This document shows, one piece after another, positions 43,336 to 51,864 of a stretch of DNA of 64,000 nt. This DNA comes from Sutterella faecalis (lineage in GTDB: Bacteria > Pseudomonadota > Gammaproteobacteria > Burkholderiales > Burkholderiaceae_F). Every line of letters begins with the position of its first letter. Position 1 is the first letter of the stretch. Position numbers and translations under genes: made by a program. A model generated the notes under the pieces. The model was not told where the DNA came from. It ran no database searches and worked only from the letters and a program-made list of their open reading frames with translations. The stretch spans positions 372,001 through 436,000 of the forward strand of contig NZ_CP040882.1 of assembly GCF_006337085.1 (NCBI RefSeq). Reading direction: 5' to 3'.

Positions 43336-44709
43336 TTACTGCAGTATAGGCAGATCAGCCATGGATTCCTCTGAAGCGTCGCAGATGAAGCGATCGAGCC
43401 ATATGATGCAGGACTTCAGGTACTCGCTGATTCTGAGCCTGGTCTTTATTTTGAACTTCCGATTTGGGTTCTTTGCAAAGGTTTTAGAAAAATTAATTAT
43501 TTCGCCAATGCATACATTGAATTGAAAATAAGTAGCTGAAATATTATTTACGCTCTCCCTCAAGAGAAGCCGTGCTCGCTCAGTAGAATCCGGATGCGGC
43601 ATATGAATATCTATTGGCTTTACATCCTTAATGCTCTCCTGGATGTATTCAAGAATGCTTTGAAGCTTCTTTTGCAGATTCTTTGCTTCATCAACTGTTC
43701 TCCCTTTTCTGAATGCATTAACCATCGTCAGCAGTTGTTGACAGTCAGCGGTAAACTCCTTCTTGCTGTATTGGCTGGGGAGTGCCTGCGGTACGTTGAG
43801 CTGCTCTTTCGGCAGTTCCGGTTGAGCAGTGCTTTTTGCGAGACGCGCCAATGCGTCCTTGCTCGTGAGTCCGCTCATGAGAAAGAGCCGGTCAAGGAGC
43901 AGAGGCAGGTCCGATCCCAGGCCTTCCTGGGGCGGAGGCAAGGCGCGCATGCGCTCGCATGCCTTTTCGGTCAGGGAGCCGAAAAGACGAAGATAGCCGT
44001 CGCCATTTTTTTCGTATCCGGGGAAAAACTTTTTTGCCAGAGATAATGCGTCATCAGGAGAGGCGCAAAGCTCATAGAGCCTCTCGATGACTTCACGCTT
44101 TCTATAGGTCCCGCATGCCTCAACTGTCTTCTTCTCTTTGAGCACGCGTTCTTCATTGAGCGGAATCCTCCCGTCGAATTCTGGGTGATGCATTGCAACC
44201 CAATACTCAAAACACGGATTCGTAAATGCAAGATGAATATTCGGGAAGTGTGCTTTTATTTCATAGGATGCGTGAAAATTGCGATGTCCATCTCTATCAA
44301 AGACCATCCAATACTCTCTGAACGGATCTTTTCCGAGGGCTTTATCCCAGAGCATCTTCTTTGCGATGCTTTCGATGTGTACTCCCGGATCACCTCCTCC
44401 AAGGGAATAGATTGAAACACGTTTGCTGATCTCGAGAGCATTCGCGACTTCGCTCAGATATTTCGCTTCAGTCTGCCCCTCGCAATAGATCGCTATTCCT
44501 GAGAGCTTTCGCAGAATGCTCTCACGGAGTGACTGAAAGCGTTTTTGAAGCGCCGCCTCATCGGCATCTGTGACGTCAAGACGCCTGAGATCGAAAACAG
44601 GTTCGCCGTGCTCAAGGCGCATGGAAGCGATTGCGATGCTTCGCTTCCCTGCATTGGTCTTTTCATAAAAGAGCCAGCTCTTGCCGTCCTTTTGCTTTGC
44701 GTAGTACAT
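43336..44709 (-). CDS. RloB-like Toprim-domain protein with extra C-terminal helical region
   Basis: The start at 44709 gives 457 residues. The central region (about 70-190) carries RloB-family landmarks: AIYCEGQTEAKYLSEVANAL, a GGGDPG turn, YWMVFDRDGHRNF with the DxD-type acidic pair, and FTNPCFEYWVAMHH. RloB proteins resemble the nuclease half of OLD-type systems and are usually about 200 residues, paired with an ATPase (RloA). Here no ATPase is adjacent. The protein has an N-terminal extension of about 70 and a C-terminal helical extension of about 250 residues. AT-rich composition suggests transfer. It lies directly upstream of topB. Confidence 0.75.
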   Translation of the reverse strand: MYYAKQKDGKSWLFYEKTNAGKRSIAIASMRLEHGEPVFDLRRLDVTDADEAALQKRFQSLRESILRKLSGIAIYCEGQTEAKYLSEVANALEISKRVSIYSLGGGDPGVHIESIAKKMLWDKALGKDPFREYWMVFDRDGHRNFHASYEIKAHFPNIHLAFTNPCFEYWVAMHHPEFDGRIPLNEERVLKEKKTVEACGTYRKREVIERLYELCASPDDALSLAKKFFPGYEKNGDGYLRLFGSLTEKACERMRALPPPQEGLGSDLPLLLDRLFLMSGLTSKDALARLAKSTAQPELPKEQLNVPQALPSQYSKKEFTADCQQLLTMVNAFRKGRTVDEAKNLQKKLQSILEYIQESIKDVKPIDIHMPHPDSTERARLLLRESVNNISATYFQFNVCIGEIINFSKTFAKNPNRKFKIKTRLRISEYLKSCIIWLDRFICDASEESMADLPILQ

Positions 44710-44757
44710 GGTGTCTCTTTGCAGATGGTTGTTGACGAACGCATCATGCAGACACAA

Positions 44758-44874
44758 TCCGTCTGCCCGTGTCGCAAGGAAGCAGGAGGACGTGTATTTT
44801 TTTTATTTTCTTTTAGATTTCAACGGTCTTTAGTCGACTCTGAGGCCTCTGCACAGGGTCATAAGTGCAGGGAA
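44758..44874. other. AT-rich spacer between RloB-like and DUF486 genes
   Basis: It contains a T-rich stretch (TTTTTTTTATTTTCTTTT near 44796-44815) and no gene. It presumably carries the promoter of the RloB-like/topB unit. Confidence 0.35.
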
Positions 44875-45246
44875 TCATTTCTGGAACGCAAACCACACGG
44901 CGAGAATCAGACAGATGAACGCCGCGATATGGTTCCAGGCAAGCTTCGTGCCGAAAGCCGCCATCGAGAAGAGGATGAAGATCGTGAGCGTAATCACTTC
45001 CTGAATAACCTTGAGTTCAAGAAGCGAGAACGGCCCGCCGTTGCCTTCAAAGCCGAGGCGGTTGGCCGGCACCTGAAAGGAATATTCGAAGAGCGCGATG
45101 CTCCACGAGAAGAGGACGACCGCCCAGACGGGCCAGAGCGTGATGAGCTTCATATTTTGAAGCTTGAGGTGCAGGTACCAGGCGAGCGTCATGAAGACGT
45201 TCGAGATGATGAGAAGACCGATGGTGGTAAGGCCTTTGGAAAGCAT
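44875..45246 (-). CDS. DUF486 / DMT-superfamily small membrane protein
   Basis: This 123-residue protein has four predicted helices. It matches the DUF486 pattern, with NVFMTLAWYLHLK near residue 16, WSIALFEYSFQVPANRLG near 48, and LKVIQEVITLTIFILFS. It is probably a small transporter-like membrane protein of unknown substrate. It follows the thioredoxin gene on the same strand, separated by a hairpin at 45272-45305. Confidence 0.88.
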   Translation of the reverse strand: MLSKGLTTIGLLIISNVFMTLAWYLHLKLQNMKLITLWPVWAVVLFSWSIALFEYSFQVPANRLGFEGNGGPFSLLELKVIQEVITLTIFILFSMAAFGTKLAWNHIAAFICLILAVWFAFQK

Positions 45247-45271
45247 GGCGCTATGACGGAAAAAACATGAG

Positions 45272-45305
45272 AAAGGCGCCCGCCTCTTTGCGAGGGGACG
45301 CCTTT
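45272..45305 (-). terminator. Stem-loop between thioredoxin-like and DUF486 genes
   Basis: AAAGGCG and CGCCTTT arms with GC-rich inner pairing lie 60 bp after the thioredoxin-like stop. On the minus strand it is followed by CTCATG rather than T, so it is a weak terminator candidate. Confidence 0.4.
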
Positions 45306-45365
45306 AAATTGGAATGCATAAAGCTTTACAGCGGAGCCTTCTTTCCTCGAAGGAGCCGGGTTCGC

Positions 45366-45695
45366 TTAATCCTTAAGACCTTCCTCAATGAAGGCCTTGA
45401 GCTCGCCCGGGGTCTTCACTTCGACGAGGCGGTTTTCCTGGGGCTTCCCGCCCTTGAAGATGATCATCGTCGGAATGTGCTTCACGTCGTAGGTTTCGCG
45501 AATGCCCGGGCATTCATCCACATTGGCGCCCGCAAACACCATGCGGTCGGAATACTGCTTCGCAAGCGCCATGAGGAAAGGCTGCGCGCGGCGGCAGTCG
45601 ATGCACCAGGGGGCGCCGATCGTGAGCAGAACAGGCTTCTCAGATTTGAGAAGCTCGGGAATGGTGTCGAGGTTGACAGTGACGAAATCAGACAT
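45366..45695 (-). CDS. Thioredoxin family protein
   Basis: This 109-residue protein has a good AAGGAG Shine-Dalgarno. The thioredoxin fold shows LLTIGAPWCIDCRRAQPFL, with an active site CIDC instead of the usual CGPC. The cis-Pro is in HIPTMIIFKGG. It is cytoplasmic, with no signal peptide. The altered CxxC suggests a changed redox potential or a dedicated partner. It is divergent from the ribonucleotide reductase genes, for which thioredoxins are classical electron donors, but that link is only an inference. Confidence 0.88.
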   Translation of the reverse strand: MSDFVTVNLDTIPELLKSEKPVLLTIGAPWCIDCRRAQPFLMALAKQYSDRMVFAGANVDECPGIRETYDVKHIPTMIIFKGGKPQENRLVEVKTPGELKAFIEEGLKD

Positions 45696-46093
45696 TTTTT
45701 CTCCTTGGGCTTATCGGGTTCCCTGCGCCGATCGGGGTGAGGCAGCATCGGGGGCCCCGATGAAACGTTCCCTTAAATCTACCCGAATGAACGGAAATTC
45801 TCTTCCGTCTTTCGGCCGAGATCTGTATCGATCTGCCGAAGCCGTGCGATAAAGACACATTTCATTACATCCTCGAACTGACGGTTTTTTGGGGGAATCA
45901 AGGTTTCGGGTGATCCCCAATTGGTACGCGCACGGCACCCGGTTCGGTATTATCCGTGGACTTCAGAATTCAATCGGAAGGACCTCAACTACTGGTAGTT
46001 GCCGCAATTCATTTGCGCTAGATATTGTGGTTTATGGTTCTTCCTGTGCGATTTCCCGTCAGGGGTTCGCGCGCTTTTTCGAATAAAAACAAG
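45696..46093. promoter_or_regulatory. Leader/promoter region of the ribonucleotide reductase operon, with NrdR-box-like site
   Basis: About 400 bases separate the thioredoxin gene from nrdA. A perfect palindrome CATCGGGGGCCCCGATG spans 45746-45762. At 46018-46029 CTAGATATTGTG matches 11 of 12 core positions of the NrdR box (CwAtATaTwGtg). A second box at the usual spacing was not found. No gene is supported. Confidence 0.4.
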
Positions 46094-47869
46094 ATGTCAG
46101 TAAAGATTGATACGAGCCGGGACGCGCTCTTTGACGAACTCGGACTCATGCGCCTGCGCGAAAGCTACATGCGTCCTGAGGAAAAAAGTCCGCAGGAGCG
46201 CTTTGCCTTCGTGGCTGAACATTTCGCGAGCAATCCGGAGCACGCGCAGAGAATTTACGACTATGCAAGCCGCCACTGGCTCTCCTTCTCGACGCCGATT
46301 CTTTCGTTCGGCCGCGGAAAGCGCGGTCTGCCGATTTCGTGCTTCCTCACCTACATGGAAGACAGCGCCGAGGGGCTCGTCGACACGCTCTCCGAAGTGA
46401 ACTGGCTCTCGATGCTCGGGGGCGGCGTAGGCATCCACGTGCGGATCCGCAGCGCCGATGAAAAGTCGGTGGGCGTTCTCCCGCACCTCAAGGTCTACGA
46501 CGCTGCGTGCCTCGCCTACCGCCAGGGTTCCACGCGCCGCGGCTCGTATGCTGCGTTCCTCGACGTGAGCCACCCCGACATCATTCAGTTCATCGAGATG
46601 CGCAAGCCCACGGGCGACCAGAACATGAAGGCCCTGAATCTCCACCACGGCGTCAACATCCCCGACGCCTTCATGGAGAAGATTGAAGCCTCGATGCGCG
46701 ACGCCAACGCGGACGACACGTGGGAGCTCCGTCACCCGACCACGGGCGAGGTCATCGACCGCGTGTCCGCCCGCGAGATTTGGCAGCGCATTCTGGAAAT
46801 GCGCATGCACACGGGCGAGCCCTACCTCGTCTTTACGGACACCGCCAACCGGGCCCTTCCCTCGTGGCTCAAGGACAAGGGATTGAAGATTCACGGCTCC
46901 AATCTCTGCACGGAAATTTTCCTCCCGACCTCGCGCGACCGCACCGCCGTTTGCTGCCTCTCGTCCCTCAATCTCGAATACTTCGACGAGTGGAAGGACA
47001 ATCAGCAGTTCATTACGGACGCGATGGAGTTCCTCGACAACGTTCTGCAGTACTTCATCGATCACGCACCCGATCAGATTTCACGCGCGAAATACTCCGC
47101 CATGCGCGAGCGTTCCGTCGGTTTAGGAGCAATGGGCTTCCATGCCTATCTCCAGAAGCATGGAATTCCCTTTGAATCCGCGATCGCAAAGTCGATCAAC
47201 ATGCGGATCTTCCGCCTCATCCGCGAAGGCTGCAAGAAAGCGGACGAAATCCTCTGCAAGGCGCGCGGAACCTGTCCCGATGCCGCGGATTCCGGGGTCG
47301 AACGCCGCTTCTCGCACTGGATGTCTGTTGCGCCCAATGCCTCGTCTTCCCTCATCATGGGCGGGACGTCGCCTTCGATCGAGCCCTATCGCGCGAACAT
47401 CTACCGTCAGGACACGATCTCGGGCGCCTACATCATGAAGAACCGCTTCTTGAAGCAGAAGCTCGCGGAGCTCGGCCTCGACACCGACGACGTCTGGGCG
47501 GACATCATTGCGCACGACGGCTCCATTCAGCACCGCGAGGACATTCCTCAGGAAGTAAGGGACGTCTTCAAGACTGCCATCGAAATCGATCAGCGCTGGA
47601 TCATCGACCTCGCGGCCGACCGTCAGCAGTTCATCGATCAGGGTCAGAGCGTGAATCTCTTCTTCCCGCCCGACGTTTCGATTGCCTATCTCCACGCCTG
47701 CCACTTCCTCGCCTGGAAGAAGGGCCTCAAGTCGCTCTACTACAACCGCTCGGACAAGCTCCGCAAGGCCGACCGCGTGGGCGTCAAGGCCGAACGCCGC
47801 CGCATTGAGGACGAAGTCGACATGCGCGCCGTTGCCAATAATTCCGAATGCCTCGCCTGCGAAGGCTGA
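46094..47869 (+). CDS. nrdA: Class I ribonucleoside-diphosphate reductase, large (alpha) subunit
   Basis: This 591-residue catalytic subunit makes deoxynucleoside diphosphates with the NrdB partner encoded downstream. Visible landmarks are GLPISCFLTYMED (first redox cysteine), NLCTEIFLPT (active-site Asn, Cys, Glu), CCLSSLNLEY, and PNASSSLIMGGTSPSIEP. The tail CLACEG is the shuttle cysteine pair. At 591 residues it is much shorter than E. coli NrdA (about 760). The N-terminus lacks an ATP-cone, so the overall dATP activity switch is absent. The Shine-Dalgarno is weak. Confidence 0.93.
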   Translation: MSVKIDTSRDALFDELGLMRLRESYMRPEEKSPQERFAFVAEHFASNPEHAQRIYDYASRHWLSFSTPILSFGRGKRGLPISCFLTYMEDSAEGLVDTLSEVNWLSMLGGGVGIHVRIRSADEKSVGVLPHLKVYDAACLAYRQGSTRRGSYAAFLDVSHPDIIQFIEMRKPTGDQNMKALNLHHGVNIPDAFMEKIEASMRDANADDTWELRHPTTGEVIDRVSAREIWQRILEMRMHTGEPYLVFTDTANRALPSWLKDKGLKIHGSNLCTEIFLPTSRDRTAVCCLSSLNLEYFDEWKDNQQFITDAMEFLDNVLQYFIDHAPDQISRAKYSAMRERSVGLGAMGFHAYLQKHGIPFESAIAKSINMRIFRLIREGCKKADEILCKARGTCPDAADSGVERRFSHWMSVAPNASSSLIMGGTSPSIEPYRANIYRQDTISGAYIMKNRFLKQKLAELGLDTDDVWADIIAHDGSIQHREDIPQEVRDVFKTAIEIDQRWIIDLAADRQQFIDQGQSVNLFFPPDVSIAYLHACHFLAWKKGLKSLYYNRSDKLRKADRVGVKAERRRIEDEVDMRAVANNSECLACEG

Positions 47870-47903
47870 GAAGCCGCCAAACTTTTGTGGAAGCCCAATT
47901 CAA

Positions 47904-48893
47904 ATGACCGAAGAACAGAAAAGCGCCGGCGGCCTACTCGAAGGCCGCAACTACTACAAGCCCTTCCAGTATCCGTGGGCCTATGAAGCCTTCATGCAGT
48001 CCGAGCAGATGCACTGGCTCTGGACGGAAGTCCCGATGATCGAGGACGTGAAGGACTACCAGCAGAAGCTCACCGAAAGCGAAAAGGACTTCCTCACGAA
48101 GATCCTGCGCTTCTTCACGCAGGGCGACATCGACGTGTCGGGCGCTTACGTCAACACGTACCTGCCGAAATTCCGCCAGCCCGAAGTCCGCATGATGCTC
48201 TCGAGCTTTGCGGCCCGCGAAGCCGTGCACATTGCCGCCTATTCGCACCTCATTGAAACGCTGGGACTCCCGGAATCTATCTACAACGAGTTCCTGCAGT
48301 ATGAAGCCATGGCCGACAAGCATGACTTCTTCAATGAAGTCGAGAAGGACGACCAGGATCTGGCCGCCCAGATTGCCGCCTTTTCGGCTTTTACCGAAGG
48401 CATGCAGCTCTTCTCGAGCTTCGTGATGCTCCTCAACTTCACAAGAAACGGCACCATGAAGGGCATGGGCCAGATCATCGCCTGGTCGATTGCCGACGAG
48501 ACCCTTCATACCGAATCGATGACGAAGATCTTCCGCGAGTACATCAAGGAGAATCCTGAGCTCTGGACCGACCGGCTCAAAGCGAAGATCTACAGCATCG
48601 CGGAAACGATGGTTGATCTCGAAGACAAATTCATCGACCTCGCATTCGGCGTCTCTGAAATGAAGCGCCTCACGCGCGAGGATGTCCGCAGCTACATCCG
48701 CTACATCGCCGACCGCCGCCTCATGGGCCTCGGCATGAAGGGAATCTTCCATTCAGAGAAGAATCCGCTGCCCTGGGTGGATGCCATGCTGGGCGTATCT
48801 CACACCAACTTTTTCGAAAACCGTGTGGTTGACTATGCCAAGGGCGCCCTCACAGGCGACTGGGGCGATGTCTGGGGGAAGGCATCTGATTGA
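47904..48893 (+). CDS. nrdB: Class I ribonucleoside-diphosphate reductase, small (beta) subunit
   Basis: This 329-residue ferritin-like radical subunit starts 34 bp after nrdA. Metal ligands and the radical tyrosine are seen in SFAAREAVHIAAYSHLIETL (Glu, His and Tyr spaced as in E. coli Glu115, His118, Tyr122), in AFTEGMQLFSSF and in IADETLHTESM. It generates the tyrosyl radical used by NrdA. A stem-loop follows the gene and probably ends the operon. Confidence 0.94.
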   Translation: MTEEQKSAGGLLEGRNYYKPFQYPWAYEAFMQSEQMHWLWTEVPMIEDVKDYQQKLTESEKDFLTKILRFFTQGDIDVSGAYVNTYLPKFRQPEVRMMLSSFAAREAVHIAAYSHLIETLGLPESIYNEFLQYEAMADKHDFFNEVEKDDQDLAAQIAAFSAFTEGMQLFSSFVMLLNFTRNGTMKGMGQIIAWSIADETLHTESMTKIFREYIKENPELWTDRLKAKIYSIAETMVDLEDKFIDLAFGVSEMKRLTREDVRSYIRYIADRRLMGLGMKGIFHSEKNPLPWVDAMLGVSHTNFFENRVVDYAKGALTGDWGDVWGKASD

Positions 48894-48901
48894 CATATGA
48901 A

Positions 48902-48946
48902 GAGGGTCACGATTTGCTTAAAAATAATATGCAACTCGTGATCCTC
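48902..48946 (+). terminator. Stem-loop after nrdB
   Basis: GAGGGTCACGA and TCGTGATCCTC pair with one wobble around a 23-base AT-rich loop, 8 bp after the stop. It has no T-run. Confidence 0.45.
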
Positions 48947-48970
48947 AGTCGTTTCTGAGCGGCAATCTTC

Positions 48971-49255
48971 TCAGTATGTTCTATCCATCACTTTATGTGT
49001 CGCCACGGGCAATAAAGCGCATTCACTCCCCTGAATCCTCATTGAAATCTGCCAGCTTCTATCAGCAAAAACATCAATCTTCCAAACCGGGGGTTTAATT
49101 GCAGAAAGACGATGCAGCCGCAAGGATTTTGCCCGAGGATTTTCCTTGAACTTTTTAAGAGCTTCCAGAACTCCTGATTTAATATTTTGAGGGAGATCTT
49201 GATATTCTTTTGTAAAATCTTCTGAAAATGTGAATTGTATTGGGGGTTCAAGCAT
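48971..49255 (-). CDS. RelE/ParE-superfamily toxin-like protein
   Basis: This 94-residue protein has a GGGGG Shine-Dalgarno. The sequence IQFTFSEDFTKEYQDLPQ, then NPRAKSLRLHRL, PPVWKIDVFADRSWQISMRI and THKVMDRTY, follows the RelE fold. The late basic residues typical of ribosome-dependent RNases are present. It lies 12 bp downstream of a 191-residue unknown gene on the same strand instead of a usual small antitoxin. The pair is low-GC and sits at the edge of the accessory island, next to nrdB. Confidence 0.7.
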   Translation of the reverse strand: MLEPPIQFTFSEDFTKEYQDLPQNIKSGVLEALKKFKENPRAKSLRLHRLSAIKPPVWKIDVFADRSWQISMRIQGSECALLPVATHKVMDRTY

Positions 49256-49267
49256 GAATTACCCCCA

Positions 49268-49843
49268 TCAAGCATTCAAAGCATCAAGTTCAGGAATGCC
49301 GCACACAGCCTTAGGCGGCTCTACCATCGCATCGGAAATTCGAACAATTTCATGAAGTTTCTGAGTTTTACTAAAGATATCGGAAAGCTGATTTTCTATT
49401 TGAGAAAGCAGGCAAATCGATTCTGAAATAGAAAGTCTATTGATGTTTTGGGCCTCAATCTCAAACCGAACTGATCTGACAAAAACAATGATCTGTTCTG
49501 TAATCCCCAGAATACAGGGCACAAGTAAATCTAGAGTATGTTCCGGATCAATACGATTACGTTGTGAATCATTATTCAGAACTTGATTTACGATAGAAAA
49601 GCTATGTTGAAGCCTCGCATCAGAAAATACTAATTTTTTTGAAATCTCCTGCAATGAGTTATTTGCCTCATTGATAATCGTATCGAATTGCAAATCAACA
49701 AGCTGTGCAGGATAGAGCACGCAGAGGCGAGCTTCTTTTTGAATTCGCTCTAAGATCCTGTTCAGCTTGCGGCGAAGACGATCTTCGTCGCCGATGCGCT
49801 CAACCGTAAACCCAAACAGGCTGGAAGCGGTTAATGTAGTCAT
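49268..49843 (-). CDS. Unknown helical protein, candidate partner/antitoxin of the RelE-like toxin
   Basis: The start at 49843 (MTTLTASSLFGF) gives 191 residues. The protein is mostly helical and rich in Ile, Leu, Glu and Gln, with one short hydrophobic segment (LLVPCILGITEQIIVFV, about 115-131). No DNA-binding motif is obvious. I do not recognise the family. Its tight linkage to the RelE-like gene suggests a functional pair, and it is about twice the size of ordinary antitoxins. Confidence 0.6.
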   Translation of the reverse strand: MTTLTASSLFGFTVERIGDEDRLRRKLNRILERIQKEARLCVLYPAQLVDLQFDTIINEANNSLQEISKKLVFSDARLQHSFSIVNQVLNNDSQRNRIDPEHTLDLLVPCILGITEQIIVFVRSVRFEIEAQNINRLSISESICLLSQIENQLSDIFSKTQKLHEIVRISDAMVEPPKAVCGIPELDALNA

Positions 49844-50076
49844 GTCGCTGGATAAGGAAAGTATCATTTCAAGAGTTCATGATAAGCGAGATTGTTCGTG
49901 CATGGTGATCAACATCACGCTTAAACCCAGGGCATTCTCCGCCAATCCGAATTATTTTCTGAAGCTGGTGCCTGATCTTGGGATGGCCATCATGCTTGAT
50001 GGCGACAAGTCCGTCCAAGCGGCTCTATCTACCTATGATAGAGTTGGTCGAAAGTCATCATTCCTAAAGGGTTCAA

Positions 50077-51405
50077 GTGAAAAAGCAACTTGCAGTCGGA
50101 AATTCATCATTTGCAATGATGATGAAAACCGGAAGCTATTACATAGACAAGACGGACTTCATCAAGGTATTGATGAAGTCCGGCAACTATGTTGACCTGA
50201 TCACCCGACCCAGGCGCTTTGGGAAAACACTCTTCCTCGATACGCTCTATGCGTTCCTCAGATTAAATCCCATCGGTTTCAACAGCAATTCAAGGGACTT
50301 TCAGAAAGAGCTTTTCGATGGATTGACCATTACAGAAGATAAAGCTTTCTGCGACGAATACATGGGGAAATTCCCGGTTCTCTTTCTGACGCTGAAGGAT
50401 GTCGCCGGACAGAATTTCAATGAAGCATTCAGTAATATGGCTGATTTACTGGCCATAACGGCACAGGATCATGCCTACCTGCTCGAAAGCCCTTATCTGA
50501 CTTCTCTTGAGAAGCAGCGTTTTGAAGCGTATATGAATCTCGGGTTCGACAATACAGATGCGAACCGATTCATGGCATCCAAATCCCTGAGAGACATCCT
50601 TACTTATTTCGCCCGGCATTTTGGGAAACCGGCAGTGCTGCTCATTGACGAATATGACGTACCGCTCGCAAAGGCCGCTTCGGGAGGATATTACGATGCC
50701 ATGAGCCTTTTTATGAGGAGTTTCTTTTCTGTACTCAAGCCGGATGGAAGACCTCTCGTCAACGGCATGCCTATTCTCGGCAAAACCGTTCTCACCGGAT
50801 GCCTGCGCGTTAGCAAGGAGAGCATTTTTACCGGTGTGAATAATTTTTCCGTTAATACGGTCTGTACGGATAGTGAATCCCTGGCTGCTGCAATAGGTTT
50901 TACTGAGGACGAAGTCAATCAGCTCCTTAATTATTACGGTCTCGAATCCCGCAAGGAAGATATCAGGCGTTGGTATGACGGCTATCGCTTTGGTTCGCGG
51001 GAGATATTCTGTCCCTGGGATGACCTCAACTTCTGTCAATATGCGCTTGAGAGCAGAGATCCTCAGCATTTTGCGCCAAGAAACTACTGGTCCGGAACCA
51101 GCAGCAACGACGTCATCGACGAGTTCCTTGGCTTTCTCTCCGATGAAGATGCCGAAAAGATGCAGACCCTGCTCGACGGCGGAGAGGTCGCATTCGTAAT
51201 CAACGAACAACTCACATACGCCGATTTCGTTGACCATAAATCTGATGATTTCTGGACGCTTCTCCTCTTCACGGGATACTTGACTGTTTCCCAAAATCTT
51301 GGCAACGACCGCTTCCTGCTCAAAATTCCCAACGAAGAAATTCGCCAGACATTCAGGGAGCGCATTCAGATGCGCTTCTCAGCTGCCAACCCCTCATTTG
51401 CGTAG
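50077..51405 (+). CDS. AAA-ATPase_like family protein (PF09820 type), separated from its nuclease tail by an amber codon
   Basis: The gene starts with GTG at 50077 (AAAGGG upstream) and reads 442 residues to TAG. This is the most canonical of the three paralogs: YYIDKTDFI at about 21-29, LITRPRRFGKTLFLD with Lys50, and LLIDEYDVPLA (about 188-198). A CLRVSKESIFTGVNNFSV segment and the RRWYDGYRFG motif (about 305-314) complete the AAA-ATPase_like domain. The reading frame continues beyond the TAG into a PD-(D/E)XK_9 domain, so the natural protein was about 595 residues. As written it is ATPase only. Confidence 0.82.
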   Translation: MKKQLAVGNSSFAMMMKTGSYYIDKTDFIKVLMKSGNYVDLITRPRRFGKTLFLDTLYAFLRLNPIGFNSNSRDFQKELFDGLTITEDKAFCDEYMGKFPVLFLTLKDVAGQNFNEAFSNMADLLAITAQDHAYLLESPYLTSLEKQRFEAYMNLGFDNTDANRFMASKSLRDILTYFARHFGKPAVLLIDEYDVPLAKAASGGYYDAMSLFMRSFFSVLKPDGRPLVNGMPILGKTVLTGCLRVSKESIFTGVNNFSVNTVCTDSESLAAAIGFTEDEVNQLLNYYGLESRKEDIRRWYDGYRFGSREIFCPWDDLNFCQYALESRDPQHFAPRNYWSGTSSNDVIDEFLGFLSDEDAEKMQTLLDGGEVAFVINEQLTYADFVDHKSDDFWTLLLFTGYLTVSQNLGNDRFLLKIPNEEIRQTFRERIQMRFSAANPSFA

Positions 51406-51864
51406 CATGGATTGAAATTAGCGGATGCGGCGTTAACCGGGAGTGCGGACGGGATGTCTGAGGTGCTTGAACCGCTGTTGCGGAATTATGTTTCCGTTCG
51501 CGATGCGGCGTCACGGGCGCCGGCAGAGAACTACTATCACGGCTTCCTCGCTGCGCTCTTTGCCTGTGCCGGAAACCGGATACAGGACTTCGCCTCAAAC
51601 ACGGAATGCGGCGACGGATATGCCGACATTGTTTTCACGTCCGGAACCGGCTCCAGACGCATCGGCGTCGTTATCGAAATGAAGCGCACCAAACGAGTTG
51701 AAGACCTGCGGAACGCCGTCTCAGAAGCGTTGGATCAGATTGACTGCCGGAATTACAGCGAGCGTTTCAGAAAACTTCGCTGCAGCAGCTACTACAGCTA
51801 CGGCATCGCCTTCTGCGCCAAGCATTGCGAGGTTGGCGGCGGCATCCTCAGATCTTCAACCTGA
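51406..51864 (+). pseudogene. Detached PD-(D/E)XK nuclease tail of the AAA-ATPase_like protein
   Basis: This tail is in the same frame as the ATPase and directly after its TAG stop. It contains YYHGFLAALFACAGN, the acidic ECGDGYADIVF and the core VVIEMKRTK (ExK), then ALDQIDCRNYSERF and YGIAFCAKHCEV, all typical of PDDEXK_9. A TTG at 51412 could reinitiate but has no ribosome site. The domain is probably not expressed unless the stop is read through. Confidence 0.7.

Noticed and set aside
22865..51864. Amber-codon suppression (TAG read as an amino acid) explaining both broken genes
   Set aside because: TAG is used as a normal stop elsewhere in the window (29340, 61816) and no suppressor tRNA is visible.
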